A stretch of 64,000 bases of DNA from Manduca sexta. Lineage: Eukaryota; Arthropoda; Insecta; Lepidoptera; Sphingidae. The notes under the pieces are model-generated. The model did not search any database. It had not been told where the DNA came from and saw only the letters and a list, made by a program, of their open reading frames with translations. The DNA is taken from NCBI RefSeq assembly GCF_014839805.1, contig NC_051135.1:9117291-9181290 (forward strand), read 5' to 3'. Below, in pieces: positions 18,758-30,710 of this stretch. The translations under genes and the position numbers were made by a program. The stretch's first letter is position 1, and the number at the start of each line of letters is the position of its first letter.

Positions 18758-18886
18758 TAGTAAAACTAAGCCAAATTATTTTTGGAACGTGGAAAACCGT
18801 TTCGCGCCACTCTTTTGTTTGCTGTAAAACTAAGCTAAATCGGTTTTGTAATAAGTGTGAAAAATCGTTTTGCACCAATCCTGCGT
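18758..18886. repeat. Tandem duplication, 64-bp period
   Basis: GTAAAACTAAGC begins at 18760 and again at 18824, each followed by a similar block ending in GTGGAAAACCGTTTCGCGCCACTC or GTGAAAAATCGTTTTGCACCAATC. Two diverged units. Confidence 0.75.
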
Positions 18887-18979
18887 GGGTTGGGGATATA
18901 GACAGTAAGCATGGTTCCTTTGTGTTAAATGTTTCTTGGGATAGTACATACTATGTTAAAGCCTGAGATACATTGTGAC

Positions 18980-19210
18980 GCTGACGCTGGCCTAGGGCGG
19001 ATTGGCAGGCTTCACATACCGTCAAATTCCTATAGAGACCTTCTCAGGTATGCAGGTTTCCTCACGATGTTTTCCTTCACCGTTAAAGCAAACGATAATT
19101 CACACAGAATACACACATAATTTTAGAAAATTCAAAGTTGTGCAATTGGGGTTCGAACCTGCAACATTCGTCTCGGCAGTCCGTTCTATTCTCAACTAGG
19201 CTATTGCCAC
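18980..19210 (-). repeat. SINE A, lacking its 3' tail
   Basis: Runs from GCTGGCCTAG to the tRNA-like head (box B complement GGGGTTCGAACCTGC, then GTCTCGGCAGTCCGTTC and AACTAGGCTATTGCC). The tail half before 18980 is missing. Confidence 0.8.
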
Positions 19211-19674
19211 TTTTCAGGCTCTTAATAGCAGAAAAAATGTCACAATAATTATTGCATCCATAAAATTAAATTTGCGGCAAAAATAATATTAGTCTCAATA
19301 TAGCTTTGGGTGACTAACCCCTAGTTATGAAAGTGAAAACCTATTTAACTGAAAATGGCCGAACTTTTTACGGTGCGTCAAAATTTACCGCCGCTCGTAA
19401 ACCGGCCTGATAGGAAAGTGCGAGCGAGCAATTACTGCGGTTATTAACCACTACTGACATTTAACCAGCCCTGAAATTTAATGACCTTGGACGAAAAAGC
19501 TCACGGGACTGGATGCAGTGGCTTTTGTATAAATAAAAAAAAAAATGCTTTATTCATCACGCAGGCGAACATAGTTGCACTTATGATAAGGTACATAATA
19601 ATATTTAATTATTACTTAAATAAAGTAGCTTATATAAACCAAAGACAATTTATATTGAACATAAAATAAATGAA
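19211..19674. other. No supported feature
   Basis: Noncoding AT-rich DNA. The segment ATAAATAAAAAAAAAAATGC is a simple A-rich run. Confidence 0.45.
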
Positions 19675-19722
19675 AGATTATAAAGTAAACAAAGAATGGC
19701 TTCTTTGTTTACTTTATAATCT
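19675..19722. repeat. Perfect 22-bp hairpin
   Basis: Arms 19675-19696 and 19701-19722 are exact reverse complements, separated by the 4-nt loop TGGC. See findings. Confidence 0.9.
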
Positions 19723-21079
19723 GGCTATCGAGCTAGCGCTCGGGCTGGTATATATTGGGAGTAGGTATTCACTGGATACTCGTTGGTCCAGTGTTAGCGT
19801 ATTGTAGCCTGGGTTTGGATTTCATGTTGGTCAATACTTTTTGTGGGTTTCTGGTAATTTTTTAGGGATTGGATCTTCTTGAAATCTTTCTCTAGAAGAG
19901 TTGACAGTTACTCCAGGCCAGTAGACGGTAGTAAACTAAACCCATTCTTCTGTAACATGTCTCAAAAAATGTATAATAATTAAACGTTACATCACTCGTA
20001 AGTGCTACATTTATAGTTAATCTCAATATTTTTGACGCGGCCATAGCTACAACTAAAAGGTAAAATTGAATGAAAGAATCCCTTCTAGCCGAATTTCCAC
20101 CACGGCGGCCAATCTCAACAGCCAGGTACTCAGGAGATATTATAGTGCACAAGTGTGTGCGTAATAGATAGGTGCACCCTGTTCTTTCACTCTCTTAGTT
20201 CGGTGAGACGGCAATCCGACATGACCGGAGAGAGATTAGCAGAACCAACCGCTTTATCTGTTTTCGAGAAACGGGGGTATCACAGCGCCATGCTCCCGCA
20301 TACAAGCTGCGACTAAGTAATTTAAAAAATGGAAAATCTCAGTCACAATTATTTTTGGCAACGCCACTCAAAAACTAACCTCTTCTAGTGTTGTAGGTCG
20401 TTGTTGTGTCAAAAGATACTGTAATGAAGGCAACGCCCGCCATCGTCTACGAGATTAGCTGATAAGACGCTGTCTTATGCACGGTATTTACGTTAAGCAT
20501 AAATTATGAATGAAATGTAATGTAATGAAGACCCTTCATAAGGTGAGAAGGGCGAGAGTTTTATATTTTTATTTAAGTAAATGTGTGTTGGTGAAATTAG
20601 GTGATAATTTCTAGTATACAGTTTAGAATATTCACAAAACCAGAAATAACTTTGTAAAATTATATATTCTTTAAACCGGTAGATTTGTATTTTTAACGGA
20701 CTTAAATAAAAGAGGTTCTATGTACGGCTTGGTTGAAATAACTTGATTGTTTTGCTCCGTATGTCTACGTCAAGTGTCAAGTGTTCAAGCGTAGAAATAT
20801 TTTTCCTTAGCAAGGATAGACCGACTCGCCCGATGCTGGCATTATACTTGGGATGTTGCTCAAAATATTTGCGCCTTTTGAGAAACGGACTTTATGTTTA
20901 CTACGTACAAAGTTGATCTTGCATTAGCCAAAAATTTACTGTCATATTACCGCTGTCCTAGAAAAATACAAACACACGAGTTGAAAACCTCTGTTTTTAG
21001 AAGTCGGTTACAAACCGATGCAAAATCACGTTTCGTATGGAGAGAAGCCGAGGTTATTATGATCTTTAACACCAGTACC
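19723..21079. other. No supported feature
   Basis: Mixed-composition noncoding DNA. The short open frames here (19892-20152, 20894-21106) show no motif. Confidence 0.45.
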
Positions 21080-21276
21080 GGGTTCTTAAACTATAAGTAC
21101 CTTTGACAGCCTCCTAAAAGGATTTATATTTGCTACCTCGAAAAAGTACTAGGTACATAATTAACTACATTTAAATTGGGTTCTTAATCTGTGAGTACTT
21201 TTTACCGCCTCTTAAAAAGACCTGTATTTAATACCTCGTAGAGTACCAGTTATCTATTCTAAAACCAAATACAATT
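21080..21276. repeat. Tandem duplication, 98-bp period
   Basis: GGGTTCTTAA starts at 21080 and again at 21178. Each is followed by a similar GAGTAC/AAGTACCTTT, CCGCCTC/CAGCCTC, TTAAAAAGA/CTAAAAGGA, TACCTCG series. Two units, roughly three quarters identical by eye. Confidence 0.75.
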
Positions 21277-22132
21277 ACCAACAGCTGTAAACTTTCAAAA
21301 CACTGATCTACACGTTCTAAAACTCCAGACTGACTACTCAAACAATTCCAGCAACGTAAAGTGATAGACCATTGAGTTAATTCTCATGTATCATTTACTA
21401 GAAACGGCACTTCGGAATTCATTTGCTTTCTCAGAATAACCAAAGTAACTTTCTTGCCTTGTGCCACTTTGGCTACTTATTTCTTTTCAATTTGTCTATA
21501 CGTTTGTTAGTTTGGTAAAGGCCTGACAAATACACCGGACTTTTGGGTGAGGGCTTTACGTGCTCGGTACTCTTGAAAATTAAGCGACCATGTCGAGGAC
21601 AGCCCGGTAATGAGTGACGAGCCTTGGCTCAGGACGGCCACTGGGAGAGGATGACACATCAACGATTATGGACTACCTAATAAACAGTAATGATACTAAC
21701 AGAAGGTTGAAGTAAAAAGGCGTGCACATTGCATGGAATAAACCACGCTCGACACTCTGTCATTAGACGTCTAATACGTATTTATTTCACTTTATCATAG
21801 AATATAAACAGGAAAAAAAGTTTGCAGAATTGTTTAGAAGCGTAAATGAATTATACAGCCCCCTTAAAAAGTCCATAAAAACGCCACTTGCAAGTCTATG
21901 TCGTTTAATTATATAATTTGTGATTATTCGAGAGACCAATTCGTCCGTCACGCGTTAGTCTCAACCAATCACAATAAAACAACAGGGAGGTATGTCGTGT
22001 GGTACATTCTAAGCACACTGATCTGTATGTATACCGCTTAACGTTAGGAGACATGTCGAAATTTCTTCACGTGCACGGTGGTCACTATCTAGTAAGGTGA
22101 TTCGAATACAAAAGGAGTTCTGTACGTTAACG
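21277..22132. other. Noncoding; trace of SINE C near 22050-22100
   Basis: CACGGTGGTCACTATCTAGTA near 22075 resembles the centre of SINE C. Otherwise nothing recognised. Confidence 0.4.
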
Positions 22133-22140
22133 ATGGACAT

Positions 22141-22287
22141 TAGTGGTGAGTGCATAAATCGATTCCTGCCAGCTTCCCTTTATATAGAATTTGATTATCA
22201 TTAAAACGATTTGCAGACAGCATTCAAGCATATTAGTAAATATATATTGTGTGGTTACCTTTAGGAACATTTCACCTTCCGCCTCTA
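22141..22287 (+). mobile_element. hAT-like MITE E, copy 1, with 8-bp target duplication
   Basis: 147-bp element: TAGTGGTGAG...ATTCCTGCCAGCTTCCCTTTATA...AACGATTTGCAGAC...ATTTCACCTTCCGCCTCTA. Flanks ATGGACAT (22133-22140) and ATGGACAC (22288-22295) match at 7 of 8 positions. The ends are imperfect inverted repeats of the CAGTGGCGRAGG type. Confidence 0.8.
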
Positions 22288-22295
22288 ATGGACAC

Positions 22296-22946
22296 GGGGA
22301 TTGAAGTTGAAATGTCTCTTCCAGCAGCCAAATACACCCGGTAAAATAATTTTATTTAGCGCAACACCGAGCCGTGGCGCGCAAGAAAGTGCTCGAACAC
22401 TCTGGAACCTCATCAAACTTCGTTCCTACCCTCATTAGCATTTTTATAATAGAACAATGTTAAATATGGATTACTTGTTGATATAACTTTACATTGTTTG
22501 AGGACGAGGCTTCGGAATATGCTAATGGGGATAAATGTCGGCTTTAATGTCCCTGCACTTGACGTTACTTTGCTCTTATATGTGTTAGTCATTGGTCGTT
22601 TTTATCAAAATTGGCTTGTTACATCTATTATAGATATTGATGTATATTCTAGACACGAATATCCGTATAAACTATTTGTTCAAAATCTGGAGTTAGAACT
22701 AAAGTTCGCTACAGCGCTAAACATCAATTGTCGTCTATCCAAACCTTCAAAACATGCAGCTTTAAATAGTGTAAGTAAAATGGCAACCATAATGTCAATA
22801 TTATAACCTATGTAGTACATATAATATATCGATGATTGTAGATGATTTAAACAGCGTCAACTGAAGGTTGTTTTGAGACTTTTTCTTTGATGGCTGTGTA
22901 GACCAATACTAGAAAGGCAAATTCGGCCACACGACGGCAGATATTA
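22296..22946. other. No supported feature
   Basis: The open frame 22498-22806 (102 codons) lacks any motif or codon bias and is not called as a gene. Confidence 0.45.
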
Positions 22947-22960
22947 TCAGAGTTCGCCCT

Positions 22961-23286
22961 AATAATAATAATATCAGCCCTGTATTATACTTTGCCCACT
23001 GCTGAGCACGGGCCTCCTCTACTACTGAGAGGGATTAGGCCTTAGTCCACCACGCTGGCCTAGTGCGGATTGGTAGACTTTACACACCTTCGAAATTCCT
23101 ATAGAGAACTTCTCAGATGTGCAGGTTTCCTCACGATGTTTTCCTTCACCGTTAAAGCGAACGATAAATTCACAAAGAATACACACATGATTTTTTAGAA
23201 AAGTCAGAGGTGTGTGCCCTTGGGATTTGAACCTGCAGACATTCGTCTCGGCAGTCCGTTCCACACCCAACTAGGCTATCGCCGCT
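22961..23286 (-). repeat. SINE A, full-length copy with 14-bp target duplications
   Basis: Reference copy for this family, 326 bp. Sense order (minus strand): tRNA-like head with box A-like TAGCCTAGTTGGG and box B-like GGTTCAAATCCC, a conserved body (TTAACGGTGAAGGAAAACATCGTGAGG, AGTTCTCTATAGG, ACTAGGCCAGCGTGGTGGACT), and a tail ending CAGGGCTGAT(ATT)n. Perfect duplications TCAGAGTTCGCCCT lie at 22947-22960 and 23287-23300. RNA polymerase III transcription is implied by the tRNA-type internal promoter. Confidence 0.92.
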
Positions 23287-23300
23287 TCAGAGTTCGCCCT

Positions 23301-23913
23301 GAATGATAAAAATCGTATATACAAATAAATTACTAACCTGAGGCCTAACACAACTTGGAAACGATTCTATTCTCTTTCCAAAGTTTTTATCTATTCGTCC
23401 GCTTTGACCTCGTAATTTATCGCTTAGGTAACATTTCCACACATTTTTTACGTATTCTATTAGCGTTAACGATTCTAGAAAGGAATCTTCGAGTAACACT
23501 GCGACAGCTCGTTAATAAGAACTAAAATCATCTAGAACAACAAAATTGATAATGAATTCCACCTGTCATCCAAATGCATTAGCTGCTAAAGTTTGTAATG
23601 CCTATACTAGTAATAATAATACTTCCGCTGCCATCCGAGCAAGAACATATTTGCTGCTTAGCGGCAGAATATCAATAACCAGACTGAGTTACACACGCGA
23701 GAAACCTGCTATTAGTAAAACACGCTCTAAAACCTGAAGTCTATGTGTTAATTAACTGGAGTAAATAATAAGAACAAAAATCGTATTAACACTGAAATAA
23801 ACGAGGAACCCGTCAACGGGTTTAAATGAAATTTAACGCAGTAATTAAGTCCTCGACACCATAGAAGTCGCAGGAATTCGCTGGACGCAAGCTTATTCTA
23901 ACACACAGATTAA
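23301..23913. other. No supported feature
   Basis: Contains a possible small SINE B trace at 23650-23680 (TTTGCTGCTTAGCGGCAGAA). Nothing else recognised. Confidence 0.4.
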
Positions 23914-24215
23914 CTGCTGGTAGGTTTCTTATAAGTGAGAGTCCATCTGGTAGGTACCACCGCAATGTCCATTTTTGCCGTCAAGCAGCAGTGTGTAGTT
24001 ACTGTTGTGTTCCGGTTTGAAGGACATTGTAGCCAGTTTAACTACTGGACATAATGAGACTTAACATCTCATGGCTCAGGATGGTGAGCGCAGTGGAATA
24101 CCAAACAATACTTTGTAACTCGAAGTGTTGGATGGTGTTTCTACTGTTTATGGGCGGTCGTATCACTTACCATCAGGCGAACGGCAAGATCGTCCCGTTA
24201 TTTAAAGCAATAAAA
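23914..24215 (+). repeat. SINE B (Bm1-like) copy
   Basis: Sense copy: TGCTGGTAGG...TACCACCGCAATGTCC, GCAGCAGTGTGTAG, TTCCGGTTTGAAGGACATTG, ATCTCATGGCTCAGGATGG, GGATGGTGTTTC, CTTACCATCAGGCGAACG, ending AAAGCAATAAAAA. Confidence 0.85.
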
Positions 24216-24296
24216 ATTAATCTGGAAATCTTTAGGGGAGGCTTATGTTCGACAGTGATCTTCTACGCGCTGAAGAAGAAGAAGATTAAGTCCTAA
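24216..24296 (+). repeat. RTE-type LINE 3' end
   Basis: ATCTGGAAATCTTTAGGGGAGGCTTATGTTCG... followed by a GAAGAAGAAG trinucleotide tail. It matches the C-terminal coding end of the RTE fragments at 38250 and 43697. It directly follows the SINE B tail. Confidence 0.6.
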
Positions 24297-25757
24297 ATTA
24301 ATTCTAGACCAATTGCTTACCAGAAAAACGTCAGAAATTATTTCGCAAAGGATATTCAGCCGAAGAAGCTAAACAAGAGATATCAGCATGACAGACAAGT
24401 TATATAATCTCACGCATTAACGAGACAGTCAAGACAGACACCGCGACTCGCTGTTACGATACTAAACAAGCTATTTCAGTTTATCGCTCACCTACGACAT
24501 TGTAACGCGAGAATTAAGGGCCTTCCACTTTGTAAAGTAATGCTATGGACCTGAGAGAGGCGGTGGCGGAAGCGATTTAAGTTTTATATTATGTAGTCCT
24601 ACTGTACTTTTTATTTTACTAAGCTGATGTCACTAACTTTTGCTTCGACTTGGCTTATGTAAGAGGCAGTTCGTGAGTTAAAAAGACTTTAAGGATCATA
24701 ATTATCGGATTTGTTATTTTTTTTGTTTAGAATCGGAGCAGTAGATACAAAGCTTGGCGTGTTCAAACATTTCGAGTATATGTTTTCTATAAATATTTTT
24801 TTTGTATTATTTTGATAATAAATTAGAAATTCGAATTAAAATTTCCTTAAAAACACATTGTAAAATCATAAATAGAAACCGTTTCGCCTTGTATTACAAG
24901 CCTTTTATTTAAGGTTCGCCTCAAAGCGGGTGCATTTTAAATCTTATCATAATGAGAACAAGCTCCGGGCGGGCACTCGGGAGCGACGTCAGCTCCGGTG
25001 GCCAACGAAACAACTCTTTACTTATTTAATTCTTTTATACTTAAGAAAATTGCTTTAAATCTTACGAGAGAACGCTTACATGGAATGATTTTGTGTGGAA
25101 ACTGGAGCGCGATGCATTGGTTATAAACCGGCTTTTATTGTACGGTCAAGAGGCTGAATTTGTGAGTATGGGTTGTAAATTGAGTTTGGTTTTTGAATAT
25201 AATATTGAAGAGTAATCAGCAATCTTTTAAATTCAAAATGTTTATATTACATGCACTTGCTTGTATACAGATGCAACAATATCTGTAATTTTTATATTGT
25301 TAGTTACTACGACTCATTGGAAGTTACTGTCTTATAATAATAATAATATTTGACAGCTTTTTTTACATTTATCAAAAAAGAATGTAATCCCAAATCCAAT
25401 GTTTTTTTTTTAAATTTACGCAATAATAAATGATTTATAAATGGTATTTTATGATTTTATGGTAATATGAATAACTGGTATTTTTTTTGTATTATTTTCT
25501 TTTTACAGGGTGGTGACATAGAAATTATTAGCTTGGGCAGTTAGGGTATTCAAAGTTATTGTTATTTTTGTCAAAATAATGTATGTGTTTTGGTAAGTCT
25601 TGAGACTTCTACTTTAACGTTTTATTTTTCAGTTCATTAATTGAAAGTCAGACGTAATTTAAAGAAGAACTGAGATTTATATTACTAAGATAACTTAAAG
25701 AAGTCGTCTACTTGCAAATTTTTGACGCTTGCCGGAGTCGCGTCGTATGTTTTTTTT
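24297..25757. other. Noncoding; GC-richer patch at 24955-25015
   Basis: The patch contains GCTCCGGGCGGGCACTCGGG but no recognisable motif. The remainder is AT-rich. Confidence 0.4.
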
Positions 25758-25800
25758 TTAACCGACTTCAAAAAAGGAAGCGGTTTTCAATTCGATTGTA
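25758..25800. repeat. Dispersed-repeat end (AACCGACTTCAAAAAAGGA type)
   Basis: AACCGACTTCAAAAAAGGAAG with GGTTTTCAATTCGATTGTATG is a sequence I know as a very common insect repeat end, family uncertain. Confidence 0.45.
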
Positions 25801-27179
25801 TGCTTTTTTTTTGTTATTGCATTGTACCGCTAGTGTAAACGCATCTGGAAGATCTTGCGCAATATATTGCTGCGAGAACTTGCTAGTTTATATTTAGATT
25901 TATTAGAACAATGTCTAAAATGTAACTCGCGGCCGCTCCCCACCAAGCCGCCACGCCTCTCATCGTTATCTCGCAGTTCGAACATGTTTTGACACACGCC
26001 GCGAGCGCTGTCATCCTCTGACAACAGAGTTTTCATAATTCACCCGTAATACCCTCATTTCGAACATCATCCTGTAGAATTTGTTTATTTTGACACCGTT
26101 GTTTAACACTTGTAATGTTAATCCTAATATTTTCATGTATGTACGGTGTTACTTTATTTTCTTGTGTTTAATATGTTTCCTTCAGTCTTGAATGGGCGGT
26201 AAGGGTGGAATTACTGTGCAGGTGGTTTGATCAGCTTATGAGCTTCTGACAGGGAGCACGAATTAAGTCTATCGCTATATATAATTTCAAATGCAATTTG
26301 TTGTTTAAAATTTTAGAATCTCACAAAAAAAATATCTATTTAGAAATCGAACATATAAATGAACTCCTAACAGCATTTTAGTTTGGTTGAGTATTTTATA
26401 TGAGAAGGTTAATACTTTAATTTAAAAACATCCTGTATAAATAACAGTATAACTCCAAAAACTGAGAAAATAACTCCAGTAAAGGCACAGTTCGCCGAAG
26501 ATTTATAGATACATTTGTTTTTTTTCCACTGGTCGTAACTGCCCTCATCTGTGCCAGTGCAATAAGCCTGGGTTTTACTAGAACGTAGATTTTAAAAATA
26601 AGATTGGGGCGGACGTTGTCTGCTCTTGGGCTCACTAGAACGCTTCGCACGGCACGGCGCAGGCGATGAGCGATAGCGGTTTGGGTTTATTATTTGGATT
26701 TTTGATGTATTACGTCCTTGATTCAATTAACCATATTTATAGCCCGCCATAATTAAACGATATTGAGGATTTCGTTTTGGTTATATTAGATGTACTTATG
26801 TGTATAGCCAGGGGCACATGACATATATATCTGATGACAATTATCAGATGCAGCATCTCGATGGTCTACTTTACGTCATATTTTGATACTTCCCTGTGTG
26901 AGGAATCAGCATAGTAAAATTGTTCACTTTGATGCTATAAATTGGTGCTACGGGGGCCCGTTATAGGCTTGGTAGTTGATACCACCTCTGTGTCAATTTC
27001 GGCTACAACTATTGTGACATAGTTCGATAGATAATGTAGCTCTTAGCTATTACAGACCATTACTATTAAAACCGTTGTAACTAATTCTGTCCCATAATGT
27101 TACCATCATCAAAAGACCTAAGTCACCTAACTTTGATTTCACGGTGTCGTCATTTAGTTGATTAAAACTATAACGCTTC
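25801..27179. other. No supported feature
   Basis: Short open frames (25830-26036, 26417-26650) have no recognisable motif. Confidence 0.45.
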
Positions 27180-27460
27180 AGTTTGTGACTTAGCGCGTAG
27201 AGGAGTCCGAAACGTGAACACAATATAATGAGGGAGCGGGGAGGCGGCCTCGGAAGCTCTGAGAGGAAAGTTTGGAGCGAACTCAAAAGTGCTCCGAGTA
27301 ATTTTTCGTGCTTGATTTAAAACGATCGCATTGTAGGTTTCGGCTCTCTGCGGTACTTGTTTTCGATTCATATTTTGAGAAGTTTTTGTTAACAATTGAG
27401 TTTCCTCTTAAAAGGCGATTTGAGAGCTTGTAATTGAGTGCGCGGCTCGGGATTTTCCTG
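27180..27460. other. GC-richer island, unexplained
   Basis: Higher CpG and GC than its AT-rich surroundings (GGGAGCGGGGAGGCGGCCTCGG near 27232), not matching any repeat family seen here. Could be a promoter or regulatory segment of a gene outside the window. No TATA or start codon context supports a call. Confidence 0.35.
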
Positions 27461-28196
27461 TACATTTTTGTGTGAATTATTTTGGTTTACACGTGTTGCT
27501 GATTTTGTTTCTTGAGAATGAGTTTTGTTAGAAAATATATTTTAGGTGGAAATTAGACTCCGTGGTTATAATAAACTTGACTGTAAAACATGCGGTTAGG
27601 TATTCTTCCCTCACATTACGTTTACGTGATACTTAAATAATTGTTTTGAGTACGAGTTTTGTGTTTTGCTTCTCGTACTTTATAACTACAGGTCTTGCAC
27701 AGTAATAGTTTTAATTCCCAAGTAGGGTACTAAAAGGGACTTTTAAAAGGTTTGGAAGTATATTAAGGCTCATCCCCCATCAAATCGATAGACTTTGCGA
27801 ATCACTACTCAAGATAAAGTATTTCAATTATGCAAACTACACCATTGTGATTTAACTTAAGGTTGAAATTAAATAAACCGCGTAATTGTCATAAACCTTA
27901 TGACGCTTTAGTTCGCGTTTTAGAAATGCATACGATGAAAGATGCATGGAAAACGTTTGCACAAAGGAAACTAGCCCTAATGCGCGCCCCGAGCGGCCCA
28001 CTTCGCGTCGCCTTCGTATAATAACGCCACTTAAACTATATCATGTGGAAATTGGCACACACGAGCATTTTAAAAATCTTCTATCTTTTTAAATAAAAGG
28101 TTCTTGGCGTATATTTGAATTACATGTAGATGTGGATCATTACTTCTTCTACTTCTAGTCACTAAGTTATACTGCAGTGGAGAAAGATATTTTTTT
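27461..28196. other. No supported feature
   Basis: AT-rich noncoding DNA. Confidence 0.45.
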
Positions 28197-28332
28197 AAAA
28201 GGGAACCCGAACTTATAAGTACTAATAATACGCATAAATGCTGTCTGGAAATTGTTCTTATAATAATGAGATTATAGATAAATTACGAAAGGGAAGTTGG
28301 CTGGAATCGGGTTATAAGGACCTTCAGCACTG
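28197..28332 (-). mobile_element. hAT-like MITE E, diverged copy
   Basis: AAAAGGGAACCCGAACTTATAAGTACTAATAA...CGCATAAATGCTGTCTGG...GGGAAGTTGGCTGGAATCGGGTTATAAGGACC matches the minus orientation of the family. Ends are not preserved. Confidence 0.65.
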
Positions 28333-28367
28333 CTTGATGGTATGTTCGTACGGATTAGCTCCTGCCA

Positions 28368-28440
28368 GCCCGCACAAGACCAGCGTGATGGACTAAAGTC
28401 TGATCTTCTAGTAGCAGGGGCTGTGCCCAGCAGTGTGGGT
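28368..28440 (+). repeat. SINE A 3'-part fragment, diverged
   Basis: CGCACAAGACCAGCGTGATGGACTAAAGTCTGATC...GGGGCTGTGCCCAGCAGTG corresponds to the body just before the tail. Confidence 0.6.
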
Positions 28441-28446
28441 TATTTT

Positions 28447-28565
28447 TATACTGTTACAGAGAAGTGACTTCACTGCACCTGATGATAACCCAAGAGTTCA
28501 GATAGAGTCAGCTGACGTGAGATAGTTATCACATCATTTACACAATCATGCCGGCCTGTTGGAAA
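28447..28565 (-). repeat. SINE C fragment
   Basis: CACTGCACCTGATGATAA...ATCATGCCGGCCTGTTGGAA matches the 3' half of SINE C in minus orientation. Confidence 0.6.
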
Positions 28566-28616
28566 CTGCATAATTTCTTATGTTTACGCGAATGTTAGAC
28601 ATTATAATTAAACTAT

Positions 28617-28700
28617 TTTTCGGATTTGATCGCGGTTTTTATCGCTTCCTGACGTTTCGAAGACTTTACAACCTTTTTGGTCACGGGGCGAATTGAGATG
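28617..28700 (-). repeat. Penelope-like element 3' fragment
   Basis: Minus-strand copy of the tail: TTTTTCGGATTTGATCGCGGTTTTTATCG...GACGTTTCGAAGACTTTAC...GGTCACGGGGCG. Confidence 0.65.
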
Positions 28701-28799
28701 AGTATGTGGTATTATTTATTAACGCAATGTCAAATTGAGCCTGTATATTGTAAGTATTCCAGTGTGGACGTAAACATCTTTTGAAGATGTAACCCCTTC

Positions 28800-29125
28800 A
28801 TCATCATCATCAGCCCTGTATTATATACTGTCCCACTGCTGGGCACGGGCCTCCCCTATTACTGAGAGGGATTAGGCCTTAGTCCACCACGCTGGCCTAG
28901 TGCGGATTGGTAGACTTCACACACCCTCGAAATTCCTATTGAGAACTTCTCAGGTATGCGGGTTTCCTCACGATGTTTTCCTTCACCGTTAAAGCAAGCG
29001 ATAATTCACAAAGAATACACACATAATTTTTTTAGAAAAGTCATAGGTGTGTGCCCTTGGGATTTGAACCTGCGGACATTCGTCTCGGCAGTCTGTTCTC
29101 CAATCAACTAGGCTATTGCCGCTAC
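28800..29125 (-). repeat. SINE A, near-complete copy with (CAT)n/(ATG)n tail
   Basis: Starts with CATCATCATCATCAGCCCTG on the plus strand, i.e. a sense tail of GGGCTGATGATGATGATG. It runs through the body to the head complement GGGATTTGAACCTGCGG and CAACTAGGCTATTGCCGC. Of all copies its tail is the most like the RTE LINE tail. Confidence 0.88.
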
Positions 29126-29869
29126 ATACCCGTTACCACATAAATAAACAGTTTATATCGTTGTTCAAAGCGCTTAATCTGACACAGGCCATATTTTTTT
29201 TAAAGTAACGAGCGTGGCTCGACATTACATCGGCGCTGGAATACTTAAAGATTAAAATCCAGTTTCATGCGAGCCTGCATGTATGATTTGCAGGGGTGGA
29301 ATCTGGGTTGAGAAATAGGAGACATTTTTGTATATATTTTTGATTCGAGGAGATTTTTTTTTATGGGGATTTGTAGTTCAAATGGGTGCGTGATGAATAA
29401 TTGATAGCAATTTTAAATAATATATTGGAAAATAAATAAATAATTACATATTATTTTTTTATCAACACAAAGTAACAATGTTTAGAATTTAGAAAGCGAT
29501 AAGCCCACCTATTTTGACACGTATTTTTATTTGCATCGATTTGGTAAAATAATATTAGAATGGACGGTTTTTAAATATTTCAAATGTCAAAAATTGCTAC
29601 ATAACTGTAATTTCGGCTAAATAATTAATTGCAGTGGATTTGTCCCCTTTACTCCCCTCTGAATACATACCTGCCTCGTACATAAACAACCAAATTGAAT
29701 TTTACACCGTAAAAGCTTGCAAAATGATTTCGTGTCAGTATTATGATGTAATTCGTAAACTATAAAATTTTGTGTTCACGTCAGTTGATAGTTTTATGTT
29801 TTATCGATAGTGCTAGTAATGTTCTTTTTATTTATTTGGGTTATGTGTTTTAAAGTAATTATAGTAATA
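29126..29869. other. No supported feature
   Basis: AT-rich noncoding DNA. Confidence 0.45.
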
Positions 29870-30188
29870 TTAGCCCCGTATTATATACTGTCCCACTGTT
29901 GGGCACGAGCCTCGCTTACTACTGAGTGGGAATAGGCCTTAGTCCACCACGCTGGCCTAGTACGGGTTTGTAGACTTCACACACCCTCGAAAATTTCTAA
30001 TAGAGAATTTCTCAGGTATGCAAGTTTCCTCACGATGTTTTCCTTCACCGCTAAAGCAAGCGATAATTCACTAAGAATACACACATCATTTTTTTAGAAA
30101 GAGGTCAGAGGTGTGTGTCCTTAGGATTTGAACCTGCGGACATTCGTCTCGGCAGTCCGTTCCACGACCAACTAGGCTGTCGGCGCTT
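29870..30188 (-). repeat. SINE A, near-complete copy
   Basis: AATATTAGCCCCGTATTATATACTGTCCCACTG... through AACCTGCGGACATTCGTCTCGGCAGTCCG to ACTAGGCTGTCGGCGC. Moderately diverged. Confidence 0.85.
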
Positions 30189-30249
30189 TTTTTTAAATAT
30201 ATTGCTATAGCATAAATGGGTATATCAAACTTGTCAATTTAGCCATGTT

Positions 30250-30500
30250 GGCGACCAAATTATTTTTTTTACGGGCAGAGCAAATTGATGATAAGTAGAG
30301 TGGGGTCCAATAGAATGTCGATAGAGGAGAGGTGATTTCCCTCGACAGTCGATACAATTATGCCGATCTCTTGGAACAGGATATACACAGGCTGATCTCG
30401 GAACGCGATACACTTACGTGGACGTTATAGCGGGTTTTAACAGCTTGTGTACGGTGGTCGCTATCTGCGGATATAAAGTATATCTTACCACCAGCAAAAT
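30250..30500 (-). repeat. SINE C copy
   Basis: Same order as 49043-49390: ATGATAAGTAGAGTGGGGTCCAATAGAATGTCG, CAATTATGCCG, GATCTCGGAACGCGATACACTTACGTGGACG, CGGTGGTCGCTATCTGCGGATATAAA. Confidence 0.8.
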
Positions 30501-30710
30501 CGAATAGTAGAAGAGCAAACATCTGTGGTAATGTGGTATATTTGTGTTACATTTTGTTGTAACAACAGAGGTCGTTTTAGGATAATTTTTCGTCATTTCA
30601 TACAAAAATATAAAAACTGAAGTCTAAGCTGCTTAATTTTCGGCGCTTTGTTATTTTGAGACTGGTTTGTTCATAAAGTACATGTGTCCACTGAAGGATG
30701 TATATTTATC

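Noticed and set aside
22498..22806. 102-codon open frame
   Set aside because: No domain, AT-rich codons and no splice or start context; compatible with chance.
22961..23286. tRNA genes at SINE heads
   Set aside because: The box A and B matches lie in SINE bodies; the cloverleaf arms do not pair and the copies are dispersed with target duplications.
28800..28815. CAT microsatellite as an independent feature
   Set aside because: It is the tail of the adjacent SINE A copy.
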